Origin: Treponema sp. UBA4377
Lineage (GTDB): Bacteria > Spirochaetota > Spirochaetia > Treponematales > Treponemataceae
Length of the DNA: 64,000 bases
Assembly: GCA_002391235.1 (NCBI GenBank)
Contig: DGRX01000030.1
Span: 95,086-159,085, forward strand
Direction: 5' to 3'
Both the position numbers and the translations under genes were made by a program. This document shows, one piece after another, positions 45,593-55,258 of this stretch. The notes beneath the pieces were generated by a model. That model searched no databases. It was not told where the DNA came from and was given only the letters and a program-made list of their open reading frames with translations. The first letter of the stretch is position 1, and each line of letters starts with the position of its first letter.

Positions 45593-46632
45593 TAGGCTTT
45601 GTCCAAAACCATAGACTCAATTTCGGCAAGCTGCGAGTTGTACAAACCGTTGATTGTGCTTCCGTAATTGGCGATAAGGCGAATGATGTTGCGGGGGTTC
45701 TCTTTCTTGTCGCAGCCGTTCAAGCGGTCGCCGGCGTCGCCCAAGCCCGGCATGATGTAAGCCTTTTCGTTGAGCGCGGGATCCATCCACAAAGTGTAGC
45801 AAACGCAATTTTCAAGCGCGCGGCTAATTCTAAGAGCGCCTTTGAATGCCGAGATTACATTGAAGAATTTAATCGAGCGCGGCTTTACGCCTTGGCTTTG
45901 AAGGTATTTTACGACCGTAACAAGCGAGCCGCCGGTCGCGTTCATCGGATCGGCGAAAATCAAGTCCTTTCCGTCCAGCTGCTCAAGGTTAAAGAAGGAC
46001 TTCTTTAAGTCAAGAATGTACTGCATATCGTTTTCTTGCTTGGTGTCGTCGCGGTTGATTTTAAAAAGCGCGAACGGCGTGACGTATCCGTTTGATGAAT
46101 ACTCTTCGATTTCCTTTGACATGATGATGCTAGGAAGCAAGGCGCCGCGCAACATAACGCACATTACTGAATTGGAAATTTCAGAATCAATGTCGGGAAT
46201 CTTGTGGACAGCGTAGTTCTGCACAGGATTAGTGACCGGAGTTGGAGTAACGATGTAGTTCTTTTTGTCCGAGTGCGGGCCTGTGTAAGCCAAGCGGAAA
46301 AGCATTTCGTAAGCGCGCTGGGTGTAGTAGACAAACTCGTGGTTTCCTGTCTTGATGTTGCGCAGCTTAGAGATTACGTGGCTTGCCTCGGCGTGGCTTC
46401 CCTCCTCCGTCTCAAAAGAAAAGACTTTGATTGAAGGATGCTTTTTAAGAATGTCCTGCATCACGTGGCCCATCTTGTCAAACTGCTCGATCGTCTTGGC
46501 TTGGTCAAGCGGAACGAATGACTTCATCGTCTCTTCGTACATGGCGGCCAAGTTTTTAAGGTCGGCCTGGTCCTGCTCCGTAAGATAGCCGTCAAGGTCT
46601 TCCGCTTTTAGAATTATTTTGTCGTTTGCCAT
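45592..46632 (-). CDS. upp: Uracil phosphoribosyltransferase with N-terminal extension
   Basis: A 346-residue enzyme that makes UMP from uracil and PRPP. The PRPP loop DPMNATGGS (228-236) and the uracil-binding PGLGDAGDR (295-303) are diagnostic. It is about 140 residues longer than typical bacterial Upp (about 208). Much of the extra sequence lies in the first 90 residues (acidic, helical) and in some insertions. AGGAGA precedes the ATG. Substrate specificity could differ from the usual enzyme. Confidence 0.82.
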   Translation of the reverse strand: MANDKIILKAEDLDGYLTEQDQADLKNLAAMYEETMKSFVPLDQAKTIEQFDKMGHVMQDILKKHPSIKVFSFETEEGSHAEASHVISKLRNIKTGNHEFVYYTQRAYEMLFRLAYTGPHSDKKNYIVTPTPVTNPVQNYAVHKIPDIDSEISNSVMCVMLRGALLPSIIMSKEIEEYSSNGYVTPFALFKINRDDTKQENDMQYILDLKKSFFNLEQLDGKDLIFADPMNATGGSLVTVVKYLQSQGVKPRSIKFFNVISAFKGALRISRALENCVCYTLWMDPALNEKAYIMPGLGDAGDRLNGCDKKENPRNIIRLIANYGSTINGLYNSQLAEIESMVLDKA

Positions 46633-46655
46633 AATTGTCTCCTATTTATTTGCCG

Positions 46656-47594
46656 CTAGCGTATTCCCAACATGTTCTGCATTTGCGAAAGCGAAACTTG
46701 AATGCCGGTCACAGAAAGGTGATGGTCGTCAACCATCGTCACCTTTGAGTCCGTCATCAAAAGCGCCACCTTTAGGAAGGCGACGGCCTTGGCGATAAGG
46801 TTGTCCTTGGAAAATTCCATGTTCAAGTCAACCGAATACTTTCCTGAGGCCAGCTTTGTAAACTCGCCTTCGATAAAGTTCAACTGGAAGATTGAAGATG
46901 AAAGCGCGGTTCCCAAAAGGTTTGTGATGAACGAAAGCGGCCTGTTCATGTAAAGGCGGACAGTGTTGGCGCTTGAGTCTCCGACAAACTTGTAGGCTTC
47001 GCTGGACTTCCATTCAGCCGCGTTGGAGTTGGCTGAGCCGCCGCTTAGAATGTCTGAAAGAATTTGCGAGTTGGCCTCGCTGTCGTATTTTTTTAGCTGC
47101 GGCGTGATGTCGCTTGCGATTAAAATCAAGTCGCTTCCAGGATTGCAAAGCTGCATTCCCGACTGCTTTTCGGTGTAGACTTGATAGATGCCGGCCGCGT
47201 TCACGTTTTGGATTTTCTTTGTAAAATAATCCGTCGACGAAAGCGCGAGCTTTGAGGCCGTGGACACAGTTCCGTCGCAAGCGATTTGAACGCGGCTTTT
47301 GTCGGACGGCGAGCCCAAGCCGATGTAAACGCGGTCAATGCTGTCGGTGACGTTCTTGATGTATTTTTCAGAAACGTCAGAGCCAATCATCTTTTTTAGA
47401 AGGCTGTTGGTCAATTCGCTATGAACATGAACGGGAACGCTCATGTAAACCAATGCGTCTGAATCAAGCGTGTCAAAGGCGTTTACCTTTACGCTAGATC
47501 CCATGACCGACGCGCAAGAGCCAAGCGTCGCGGCGCCGAAAACGGCCAAAAAAGCGGCGGCAAGCGCCAAAACAAAACTGTTAGTTCTTTTCAA
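46656..47594 (-). CDS. Lipoprotein, unknown function
   Basis: A 312-residue lipoprotein (signal ending TLGSC, Cys about 27) with an alpha/beta body; several segments such as TLDSDALVYMSVPVHVHSEL and TMVDDHHLSVTGIQVSL suggest two similar halves. Family not recognised. Start overlaps the ileS end by 14 bases, so it is co-translated with the synthetase. Confidence 0.6.
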   Translation of the reverse strand: MKRTNSFVLALAAAFLAVFGAATLGSCASVMGSSVKVNAFDTLDSDALVYMSVPVHVHSELTNSLLKKMIGSDVSEKYIKNVTDSIDRVYIGLGSPSDKSRVQIACDGTVSTASKLALSSTDYFTKKIQNVNAAGIYQVYTEKQSGMQLCNPGSDLILIASDITPQLKKYDSEANSQILSDILSGGSANSNAAEWKSSEAYKFVGDSSANTVRLYMNRPLSFITNLLGTALSSSIFQLNFIEGEFTKLASGKYSVDLNMEFSKDNLIAKAVAFLKVALLMTDSKVTMVDDHHLSVTGIQVSLSQMQNMLGIR

Positions 47595-50500
47595 TTTTCA
47601 CTCTCCATTTTTTATCGTCGGCTTCAATCACAACGCCGCCGTCAACCGCGGTCCACTCGGCGCTCGCGGCCAAGGTTTCGCCGGCCACAAAGTCCGCGAA
47701 CATTGTCCACGCGTCCTTAAGCTCGTCGTCGCCAAAGACCACAAGCTTGATTCGGTCGGTAACGCTAAGGCCAGATTCCTTGCGAAGATTCTGGATTCCG
47801 CGAACCAAGTCGCGCGCCCAGCCTTCCTTCTTAAGCTCGTCGGTGATGTTGGTCTCAAGGCCAACGGTAAGCGTTCCGTCGTTGACAACCTTAAGGCCTT
47901 CCTTTTCTATTCGCTCGACGATGATTTTTTCTTCGGTCAAGTCGACGCTCTTACCTTCAACGTCAAGAGAAAGCTTTGAGCCGTCCAAGATTGACTGGAT
48001 TTCTTCCTGGCCAAGCGCGGCGATTTTTGTCGCGGCAAGCTTCATCAAGCCGCCAAGCTCTTTTCCAAGAACCTTAAAGTTGGCCTTGGCCTTGTATTCT
48101 ACAAGCTCGTCCTCGCGGTCGTGGAAGACGACTTTCTTTACGTTAAGCTCTTCGCGAATCGCGTCTTCCATCTCGGCCAAGACTTTCTTTTCCTCGGCGT
48201 TGCGCGTCACAAGGGCGACGGCGGCCAAGGGCTGGCGGTTCTTTATGTTGAATTGGTTTCGCAAGCTGTGGCCCATTGACACGGCCTTTTGAACGGTGGC
48301 CATCTTGAACTCAAGCGCTTGGTCATGCCAAGCCTCATTGTAGGCCGGCCAGTCGCTAAGGTGAACGCTTTCGGCGTCGCCAGAGACTTTTAGGTTTTGC
48401 CAAATTTGCTCGGCGATAAAGGGAACGAAGGGAGCGCTGACTTGCGCGAATGTCTTAAGCGCCAAGTAAAGGGCCTCGTAGGCTTCCGCCTTGTCGGAAT
48501 CGTTTTCGCTCTTCCAAAAGCGGCGGCGGCTTCGGCGGATGTACCAGTTGTTAAGCTGGTCGATGAAGGCCACGATTGGGTCAATCGCTCCGCTAAGGTC
48601 GTAGTCGTCAAGAGCGGCGCTTACGTTCTTTACCAAAGACTGGGTCACGCTCAAAATCCAGCGGTCAAGAGGATTTTGCGGCAAGGATTTTTCAAACAGC
48701 TTTCCGTTGGGCTGAATCTTGTCGATGTTGGCGTATGTGACAAAGAACGAGTAGCTGTTCCAAAGCGGAATCAAGATCGACTTAAGGACTTCCTTTACTC
48801 CGTCGTCGGAATAGCGAAGGTCGTCAGCCTTCACCACCGCCGAGTGCATCAGGAAGAGGCGCAAGGCGTCCGCTCCGAACATGTTTATCGCTTCTACAGG
48901 GTCGGTGTAGTTTTTGAGCGACTTGGACATCTTGCGGCCGTCGGAGGCAAGAACCAAGCCGTTTACGATGCAGTTTTTGAATGCGGGCTTGTCAAAAAGC
49001 TCAGCGGCCAAAACCGTGAGCGTGTAGAACCAGCCGCGCGTTTGGTCAAGGCCTTCGCTGATAAAGTCGGCCGGGAAATGCTTTTCAAAAAATTCCTTGT
49101 TCTCAAAGGGATAGTGAAGCTGCGCGTAAGGCATGCTGCCCGACTCAAACCAGCAGTCAAAGACTTCGGGAATGCGCTTCATCTTGCCGCCGCAAGAACA
49201 CGGGATTTCAATTTTGTCGACAAACTGCTTGTGCAAGTCGTCGGGGTAAATTCCGCTAAGCTCCTTTAGCTCTTGGCGGCTTCCGACGCATACAGTTTTT
49301 CCGCAGTCGGGGCACTTCCAAATCGGAATCGGGTTTCCCCAATAGCGGTTTCGGCTTACGGCCCAGTCGCGAGCGCCTTCAAGCCACTTGCCGAAGCGGC
49401 CTTCCTTTATGTGGCCCGGCTGCCATTTGATTTGGCTGTTGGCCTTTAAAAGCTTGTCGTTCTTTCCAGCAACCTTAACGAACCAGCTTCCGATTCCGCG
49501 GTAAATCAGCGGAGAGCCGCATCTCCAGCAGTGAGGATACTGGTGCTTTATTTGGTCGCGCTTTACGAGCTTTCCTTCTTTTTTAAGGCGGTCCATGATG
49601 TCCTTGTCCGCTTCCTTTACAAAGCGGCCTTGGTAGTCGGGAACTTCCTTGGTGAATTTGCATTCGGCGTCAATCGGCTCCACAAAAGGAATCTGAGCCT
49701 TCGCGTCTTTTCCGGCGTTTTCCTTTTTAAAGACTTGGCTGTCGTCTTCGCCAAAGCTGGGAGCCAAGTGGACGATGCCCGTTCCGTCTTCGGTTGAAAC
49801 GTAGTCGGCGTTAAAGAGCCTAAAGGCGCCGTCAGAGCCGTCTTCGTTTTTGGCGAGCTTTTCAAAGTAAGGAAAGAGCGGCTCGTACTTGGCGCCGACA
49901 AAGTCCTTTCCCTTTTTCTTGTAAACAATCTCGTATTCGGCGCTGTCCTTGTAGTAGGCGCCAAGGCGGCTTTCGGCCAAGATGTAATGGTCGCCCGAAT
50001 CCTTGTCCAAGATTTTAACGTAGTCGATGTCCGGGCCCATCGCCAAGCCTTGGTTTGAAGGCAGCGTCCACGGAGTCGTTGTCCAGGCCAAAAAGTATGT
50101 CTTTCCGTCAGCCAAGCTTGGGTCGTCAATTCCCTTTGGCGCGGCCGTAATCTTAAAGCGAATCGTAATCGCCGGGTCTTGGACTTCCTTGTAGCCCTGC
50201 GCCAATTCGTGGCTTGAAAGAACCGTGGAGCACCTGGGGCAGTAAGGAAGAATGTACTTTCCTTCGTAAATCAAGCCCTTGTCCCAAAGGCTTTTTGCAA
50301 CCCACCAAATCGACTCCATGTAGTAGGGGTTCATCGTCTTGTAGTCGCGGTCAAAGTCAACCCAGCGGCCCATGCGGGTGATGGTCTTTCGCCATTCGCC
50401 TGTGTATTTAAGGACAGAAGCGCGGCACTTTTCGTTGAAGTTTGCCACGCCGTATTCTTCGATTTCATGCTTGGAGTTGATTCCAAGCTCTTTTTCTATC

Positions 50501-50784
50501 AAATTTTCCACCGGAAGGCCGTGGCAGTCCCAGCCAAAACGGCGGTCTACGCGCTTTCCGCGCATAGTCTGGTATCGGGGAATGATGTCTTTTATTGTCG
50601 AAGGAATGAAGTGGCCAAAGTGAGGAAGGCCCGTTGCAAAGGGCGGTCCGTCGTAAAAAATGAACTCTTCCGCTCCCTCGCGCTGGGAGATGGACTTTTT
50701 AAAGATGTCGTTGTCGCTCCAGTATTTTAAGACTTCTTCTTCCTGCTTGGGAAATTCCGCTTTGGGATCTACCGGCTTATACAA
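47581..50784 (-). CDS. ileS: Isoleucyl-tRNA synthetase
   Basis: A 1067-residue class Ia synthetase that charges tRNA-Ile. The HIGH motif appears as PHFGH (about residues 55-59) and KMSKS as GRKMSKSLKNY (about 600). An editing domain lies between them, and cysteine pairs (CPRC, CPDC) support zinc binding. The long C-terminal part resembles the eukaryote-like, often mupirocin-resistant subgroup; that is inference. No T-box leader is seen; a plain promoter precedes it. Confidence 0.95.
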   Translation of the reverse strand: MYKPVDPKAEFPKQEEEVLKYWSDNDIFKKSISQREGAEEFIFYDGPPFATGLPHFGHFIPSTIKDIIPRYQTMRGKRVDRRFGWDCHGLPVENLIEKELGINSKHEIEEYGVANFNEKCRASVLKYTGEWRKTITRMGRWVDFDRDYKTMNPYYMESIWWVAKSLWDKGLIYEGKYILPYCPRCSTVLSSHELAQGYKEVQDPAITIRFKITAAPKGIDDPSLADGKTYFLAWTTTPWTLPSNQGLAMGPDIDYVKILDKDSGDHYILAESRLGAYYKDSAEYEIVYKKKGKDFVGAKYEPLFPYFEKLAKNEDGSDGAFRLFNADYVSTEDGTGIVHLAPSFGEDDSQVFKKENAGKDAKAQIPFVEPIDAECKFTKEVPDYQGRFVKEADKDIMDRLKKEGKLVKRDQIKHQYPHCWRCGSPLIYRGIGSWFVKVAGKNDKLLKANSQIKWQPGHIKEGRFGKWLEGARDWAVSRNRYWGNPIPIWKCPDCGKTVCVGSRQELKELSGIYPDDLHKQFVDKIEIPCSCGGKMKRIPEVFDCWFESGSMPYAQLHYPFENKEFFEKHFPADFISEGLDQTRGWFYTLTVLAAELFDKPAFKNCIVNGLVLASDGRKMSKSLKNYTDPVEAINMFGADALRLFLMHSAVVKADDLRYSDDGVKEVLKSILIPLWNSYSFFVTYANIDKIQPNGKLFEKSLPQNPLDRWILSVTQSLVKNVSAALDDYDLSGAIDPIVAFIDQLNNWYIRRSRRRFWKSENDSDKAEAYEALYLALKTFAQVSAPFVPFIAEQIWQNLKVSGDAESVHLSDWPAYNEAWHDQALEFKMATVQKAVSMGHSLRNQFNIKNRQPLAAVALVTRNAEEKKVLAEMEDAIREELNVKKVVFHDREDELVEYKAKANFKVLGKELGGLMKLAATKIAALGQEEIQSILDGSKLSLDVEGKSVDLTEEKIIVERIEKEGLKVVNDGTLTVGLETNITDELKKEGWARDLVRGIQNLRKESGLSVTDRIKLVVFGDDELKDAWTMFADFVAGETLAASAEWTAVDGGVVIEADDKKWRVKIEKN

Positions 50785-50817
50785 AACAAAGCTCCTTTTA
50801 TTGAATATATCTTGACT

Positions 50818-50846
50818 ATTCTAGCGCATTTGCAAAAAATCCGCAA
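50818..50846 (-). promoter_or_regulatory. Promoter of ileS
   Basis: Minus strand TTGCGG (50846-50841), 17-base spacer ending GCGC, TAGAAT (50823-50818). About 33 bases separate it from the ATG, with AGGAGC as ribosome site. No long leader or T-box fits in this space. Confidence 0.6.
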
Positions 50847-50945
50847 GCGACGCGTTGCGACTTGCACGCCAATCTTTCAAATTTTATTCTTGCAGGCAAT
50901 AAAATTTGCCGCCAATGTGTCGATAATAAAATGACGGAGTTTAAA

Positions 50946-51911
50946 ATGAAAATTGCAAAAATATCGTTGGCATCCCTTGCGCTCGCACTTGTGGCGGCCT
51001 CGGCTTTCGCAAAAAACGCCCGCTTTGACGGAACAAACTACAGCATATCGCTGGACTACAACGACAGCGTGGCGCCGGGCGACCCCGTTTTTATAAGGAT
51101 GCGCTTTGAAAACGTAAAGGCAAAGAAAAAGTCCTTTTCGCCAGCCGCCAGGGCAGAACTAAAAGTCGAGGACAAGGTTATCGGCTCAAGCGACTTTTAC
51201 GCGATTTCAAAAAAGGGCTCGCTTGAATACATGACAGGACTGGCAATCTCAAGCTGGGCAAAAAGCGGCGAATGGAAAATCTCAGTGCTTTACACTGCCG
51301 GCGACGAGGGCGAAAAGTCCTTTGCCCTGCCCCTCTTTGTTCAGGAAAAGGAATTTGAAAGCGGCGTGATTACGCTGAACCAAACGATGAACAAAATATC
51401 AAAAGACACAAGCCCTGAAAAAGTCGCGCAGTCAAAAAAGCTCAACGACATAATCAATTCAATAAACAAGGACGACGTCTACAACCTAAAGCGCTTCATC
51501 GCTCCAGCAAAGTCCACCCGCCGCACGACAGCCTTTGCCGAGCGCATAATCTACAAGTACCCTGGCGGAAAGGAAAGCACGACAACCCACGCCGGAATCG
51601 ACTACGGAATTCCTACAGGAACGGAAATCGTCGCGCCGTCATCGGGCAAAGTTATGCTTGCCGAAAACCGCATCGCGACCGGCTGGACAATAATCATCGA
51701 ACACCTTCCGGGCCTTTACTCGATGTACTACCATTTAAGCCAGCTAAAAGTCAAGGAAGGCCAAAACGTCCAGCAGGGCGACTTGTTGGGACTAAGCGGC
51801 GCGACAGGCTTTGCCACAGGCCCCCACTTGCATTGGGAAGTCAGGCTTAACTCCGTCATCGTAAACCCCGACTATTTTATCGAAAACGATTGGTCATTTA
51901 ACGAGCCTTAA
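50946..51911 (+). CDS. Exported M23 (LytM) peptidase
   Basis: A 321-residue exported protein: signal peptide (1-22), a beta-rich domain (about 25-130) and a C-terminal M23 peptidase with metal residues in HAGIDYG and HLHWE, which indicate an active zinc endopeptidase cutting peptidoglycan cross-links. The ATG at 50946 follows GGAG by 7 bases; the 28 codons upstream in the same frame contain no signal-like sequence. The stop overlaps the convergent ligA stop by 18 bases. Confidence 0.85.
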   Translation: MKIAKISLASLALALVAASAFAKNARFDGTNYSISLDYNDSVAPGDPVFIRMRFENVKAKKKSFSPAARAELKVEDKVIGSSDFYAISKKGSLEYMTGLAISSWAKSGEWKISVLYTAGDEGEKSFALPLFVQEKEFESGVITLNQTMNKISKDTSPEKVAQSKKLNDIINSINKDDVYNLKRFIAPAKSTRRTTAFAERIIYKYPGGKESTTTHAGIDYGIPTGTEIVAPSSGKVMLAENRIATGWTIIIEHLPGLYSMYYHLSQLKVKEGQNVQQGDLLGLSGATGFATGPHLHWEVRLNSVIVNPDYFIENDWSFNEP

Positions 51912-53816
51912 AAACTCATCTTCGTCAATAATCTGGATTCCAAACTTGGCGGCTTTGGCGTTTTTGCCAGAGCCGCTATTTTTATCGTTTGTGACAAGGT
52001 ATGACAAATCCTTTGTGACAGAACTTTTGGCGCTTCCGCCCTTCTCTTTCACCAAGGCTTCCGCGTCCGCGCGCTTCATCGTCTTTAGCTCGCCGGTAAA
52101 GCAAAATGAAAGGCCGGCCAAGGCGCCGGATTTTTTTTCCTTTATCGTTATCGCGCCGCTTTTGGCCAAAGAGCGCATTTCGGCGGCGTTCTCGGCCAAG
52201 CCTTGCGCGAAGGCGGCGGCGGTGATTTGGGCAAAGCCGTAAACGCTTTCAAATTCCTCCGGCGTGGCGGACAAAAGTTTTTCAAGGCTGTCAAAGCCGC
52301 CTTCAATGACTTTTTCCACCATTTGCTCGCCGATACCCTCAATGTCAAAGCCCGCCACAAATTGCGCAAGGCTTAACGTGGAATGAGCCTTTATCGACGC
52401 GACGACATTCTTGGCTCCAAGAGAGTCCTTTTCCTTTTCAATGCTTTCTTGGTTCAAAAAGTAAGGCGTGAGCGCCGCTTCGTCCAAAGAGTAAATGTCA
52501 GAAATCGAACGCAGCTTTTTGTCGTTAAAAAGCGCGTTTACCAATGCGTCGCCCAAGTCGCGTATGTCGGCGCATTCAATCCACTTAAAGATTTGGTGCA
52601 GGACTCGCTTGGGGCAGGCCTTGTTGGGACAGTAAAGGCGGCTTGGCGTGTCCAAAAGAGAGGCGCCGCAAACCGAGCATTTTTTTGGAAAGACAATCGG
52701 CTTGCAGTTTTTGGCGTCGTCCTCATGCGCGACAAGGCCCACGATTTTTGGAATGATTTCTCCGCGCTTTACGACCACGACATGGCTTCCGATTTGGACG
52801 CCAAGCTTTCTTAGCGTGTCGGGGTTTGCAAGGCTCGCGCGCTGGACTGTCGTTCCGGCAAGTTGAACCGCGTCAAAAATCGCGACAGGCGTGTAAGTCG
52901 CGCCGTTTTCGCTCCACTCAACCTCGCGCACTACGCTCACCGCCTCTTCAAGCGAAAACTTAAAGGCTATCTGCCTGTCGGGGCGGGCGCGGCTTGCGTC
53001 GTCAAGGTTTATCGCGCGTTCCTTTATTACAAGGCCGTCGATGTCGTATTCCAAGCTTGGCCGCTTTTCCATGACGGCGGCGCGGTAGTCGATGACTTCC
53101 TCCGGGCTTTTGCAAATCTTAAGAGGAACGCTTTCAAAGCCGTTTTGGACAAGCCAAGCGATTTTCTCCTCTTCGTCCTTAAAGGGATTCGCGCCGCCGT
53201 CAGTCGCAAGCGCGTCGTAAGTTATAAGGCAAAGGAACTCCGATTTTTCGCCGTCCTTTCGCTTCATAAGGCCGTTGGCGGCGTTGCGGCAATTAGCCTT
53301 GTCGGAAAAATATTTTTTGTGGACGCTGTGGGTCATGATGACCTCGCCGCGAACTCCTCCGGTAAAGTCAGGCGACTTTTCCAAGACGCTTAAAACGCCC
53401 TTCATTTTTTTTGCGTTTGCCGTTATGTCGTCGCCGACAGAGCCGTCGCCGCGGGTCACAGCGCGGACAAGGCGGCCCTTTTGGTACTGCAACTCCAAAG
53501 AGGCTCCGTCCAGCTTGTATTCCACCAAGTATTCTGGGTAAACATGCTTTGCCGCCCAAGCCAAAAACTGCTCGGGGTCGGCGGCCTTTTCCTGGCTTCC
53601 CATCGGCATCACGTGCGCGGCCTTTTCAAAGTTTCCCGAATCGGCGCCGACTTTTTTTAGGATTGGATTGTTTGGATCAAGGGCCTTTAGCTCGTCCCAA
53701 AGCTTGTCAAATTCGGCGTCCTCGATTTCGGCCTCGCCGTTGTAGTAGGAGTCCTGGTATTTTTTTATCAGCGCGGCTAGTTCGTCTATGCGGGCGCTCT
53801 CAAACAAATCGGCCAT
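51894..53816 (-). CDS. ligA: NAD-dependent DNA ligase
   Basis: A 640-residue ligase with the adenylation Lys in KLDG (K101), a nucleotidyltransferase core (RGDGSVGDDITAN, EYDIDGLVIK), an OB domain, a zinc finger (CSVCG and CPNKACPKR), helix-hairpin-helix motifs near 470-550 and a C-terminal BRCT domain from about 565. It joins Okazaki fragments. It starts 21 bases after the trmB stop and the end overlaps the M23 gene. Confidence 0.95.
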   Translation of the reverse strand: MADLFESARIDELAALIKKYQDSYYNGEAEIEDAEFDKLWDELKALDPNNPILKKVGADSGNFEKAAHVMPMGSQEKAADPEQFLAWAAKHVYPEYLVEYKLDGASLELQYQKGRLVRAVTRGDGSVGDDITANAKKMKGVLSVLEKSPDFTGGVRGEVIMTHSVHKKYFSDKANCRNAANGLMKRKDGEKSEFLCLITYDALATDGGANPFKDEEEKIAWLVQNGFESVPLKICKSPEEVIDYRAAVMEKRPSLEYDIDGLVIKERAINLDDASRARPDRQIAFKFSLEEAVSVVREVEWSENGATYTPVAIFDAVQLAGTTVQRASLANPDTLRKLGVQIGSHVVVVKRGEIIPKIVGLVAHEDDAKNCKPIVFPKKCSVCGASLLDTPSRLYCPNKACPKRVLHQIFKWIECADIRDLGDALVNALFNDKKLRSISDIYSLDEAALTPYFLNQESIEKEKDSLGAKNVVASIKAHSTLSLAQFVAGFDIEGIGEQMVEKVIEGGFDSLEKLLSATPEEFESVYGFAQITAAAFAQGLAENAAEMRSLAKSGAITIKEKKSGALAGLSFCFTGELKTMKRADAEALVKEKGGSAKSSVTKDLSYLVTNDKNSGSGKNAKAAKFGIQIIDEDEFLRLVK

Positions 53817-53837
53817 TTTTCCTCCCTGACTCCGCCG

Positions 53838-54563
53838 CTAATCTTTTTTTACAAAAAACAGCTCGCGAATTTCGCGGCCGGCCTCGATTCCCTTTCGCTC
53901 AAACTTTGTCATTGGCCGCCAGTCCTGGTGGGGAGCGAAGGCTTCGTATTTGTTCTTTAGGCCGTCGGTGCCGCGCAATTCCTCAAGGGCCTCTTGGGCG
54001 TACTCTTCCCAGTCGGTGCACATGTAAAGGTAGCCGCCCGAGCGCAATTTTCTTTGCAAAAGATTGGTGTTGGGTCTCCTCATAAGGCGGCGCTTGTGGT
54101 GCTTTTTCTTTGGCCAAGGGTCAGGGAAAAAGACATGAAAGCCGTCGACCGAATTGTCGCCAATCATTTTATCCAACACGTCAAGCGCGTCATGCTCGAC
54201 GACATAAAGGTTTTTCAAATCGTTCGCGCGTATTTCGCTCAAGACGCGGCCCACGCCGGGCTTGTGGACTTCGATTCCCAAATAGTTTACGTTGGGATTT
54301 TCCTTTGCGATTTGAATCGTCGCCGCGCCCATTCCAAAGCCGATTTCAACGATTATCGGATTTGTGTTTCCAAAAACTTCGACAAAATTCAAAGGCTTTT
54401 CTTCGTAGGGAACGCAGTAAATGTGCCCAAGATCGTTGTATGCCTTTTCTTGCGCGGCCGTCATTCGACCGGCCCGCATAACGTAGGTTTTGATTGTGCG
54501 ATAAAATGAATTTTCGTTTGGCGAATCGCCAGTTGCGTCGCCAGCGCTGTCATTCAAGCCCAT
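53838..54563 (-). CDS. trmB: tRNA (guanine-N7) methyltransferase TrmB
   Basis: A 241-residue SAM enzyme making m7G46 in tRNA. It has VEIGFGMGAATIQIAKENPNVNYLGIEV, then FFPDPWPKKKHHKRR with PNTNLLQRKL and CTDWEEYAQEAL, the TrmB set. The start is unsure: ATG at 54563 is preceded by GGAG 9 bases before and overlaps the lipoprotein stop by 14 bases; a second ATG at 54578 gives 5 extra residues. Confidence 0.92.
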   Translation of the reverse strand: MGLNDSAGDATGDSPNENSFYRTIKTYVMRAGRMTAAQEKAYNDLGHIYCVPYEEKPLNFVEVFGNTNPIIVEIGFGMGAATIQIAKENPNVNYLGIEVHKPGVGRVLSEIRANDLKNLYVVEHDALDVLDKMIGDNSVDGFHVFFPDPWPKKKHHKRRLMRRPNTNLLQRKLRSGGYLYMCTDWEEYAQEALEELRGTDGLKNKYEAFAPHQDWRPMTKFERKGIEAGREIRELFFVKKD

Positions 54564-55257
54564 TAGACTGTTCTCCATTCTCGTTTTCTTTTTTATCCTT
54601 GTATATTTTTGGCATAAAGCAAAGCGCGCTTCCGGCGGATATCGAATTCCTGTAATACGCCGAATCTCTCACGCCGCTAAAAATCGCCTCGTCATTAAGC
54701 CAATTATTTTTTGCTGAATCAAAATATAGAAGCTCGCCGGAATCAGAGTAAACGGCGACTCTTTTTTGCGGAACCGAAACAAGCCCTTCGATTTTATCGC
54801 TAGTCGCCTCGCGCAAGGCCGCGTTTATCACGATTGCAAAAACCGCCTTGTCTTTTTTTCCGGCAGCGTCAACGCATTCCGCTTCATAGTTTCCCAATGG
54901 AAAGGCGGCTCTTTTTCCGGGAGCGGCAGGCGGCGGCTCCAAATGAGTCCAGCCGGCCCATTTACGGCTGCCAGACTCAAACAAAATCGGCGAGTCAACG
55001 TTCCAACTGTATTCTCCTGACTTTACGCTAAAAGACTCGACTCTTCTAACATTCGAGGACAGCTCCACAAAAACGCTAAGGCGCTCGACAGGAAGGCTTT
55101 GCCCGTCCTCCCAATCCATGATTAAATTGGCTTGAACAGCCGCGGTCACGACCGGATCGTCGGAGCAAGAAAACAATGAAAAAGAAAAAACAAAAGCCGC
55201 CGCAATAAAAAAAGCAAGAGAAAAATTGCGATTGTCGGCAGGCGGTGGCTTTTTCAT
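54550..55257 (-). CDS. Lipoprotein, unknown function
   Basis: A 235-residue lipoprotein (basic N-terminus, hydrophobic residues 13-29, lipobox LFSC with Cys31). The body is beta-rich, with segments like RVAVYSDSGELLYFDSA and FPLGNYEAECVDAAGKKDKAVFAIVI; an Ig-like or carbohydrate-binding fold is possible. No family recognised. It sits between the GHKL-like gene (1 base apart) and trmB. Confidence 0.6.
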   Translation of the reverse strand: MKKPPPADNRNFSLAFFIAAAFVFSFSLFSCSDDPVVTAAVQANLIMDWEDGQSLPVERLSVFVELSSNVRRVESFSVKSGEYSWNVDSPILFESGSRKWAGWTHLEPPPAAPGKRAAFPLGNYEAECVDAAGKKDKAVFAIVINAALREATSDKIEGLVSVPQKRVAVYSDSGELLYFDSAKNNWLNDEAIFSGVRDSAYYRNSISAGSALCFMPKIYKDKKENENGEQSNGLE

Positions 55258-55258
55258 A

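Noticed and set aside
48397..49269. Plus-strand open frame of 290 codons opposite ileS
   Set aside because: Antisense to isoleucyl-tRNA synthetase; arises from its codon bias.
50785..50945. Possible T-box or other riboswitch in front of ileS
   Set aside because: The leader between promoter and ATG is about 33 bases, too short for a T-box, and no such motif is visible.
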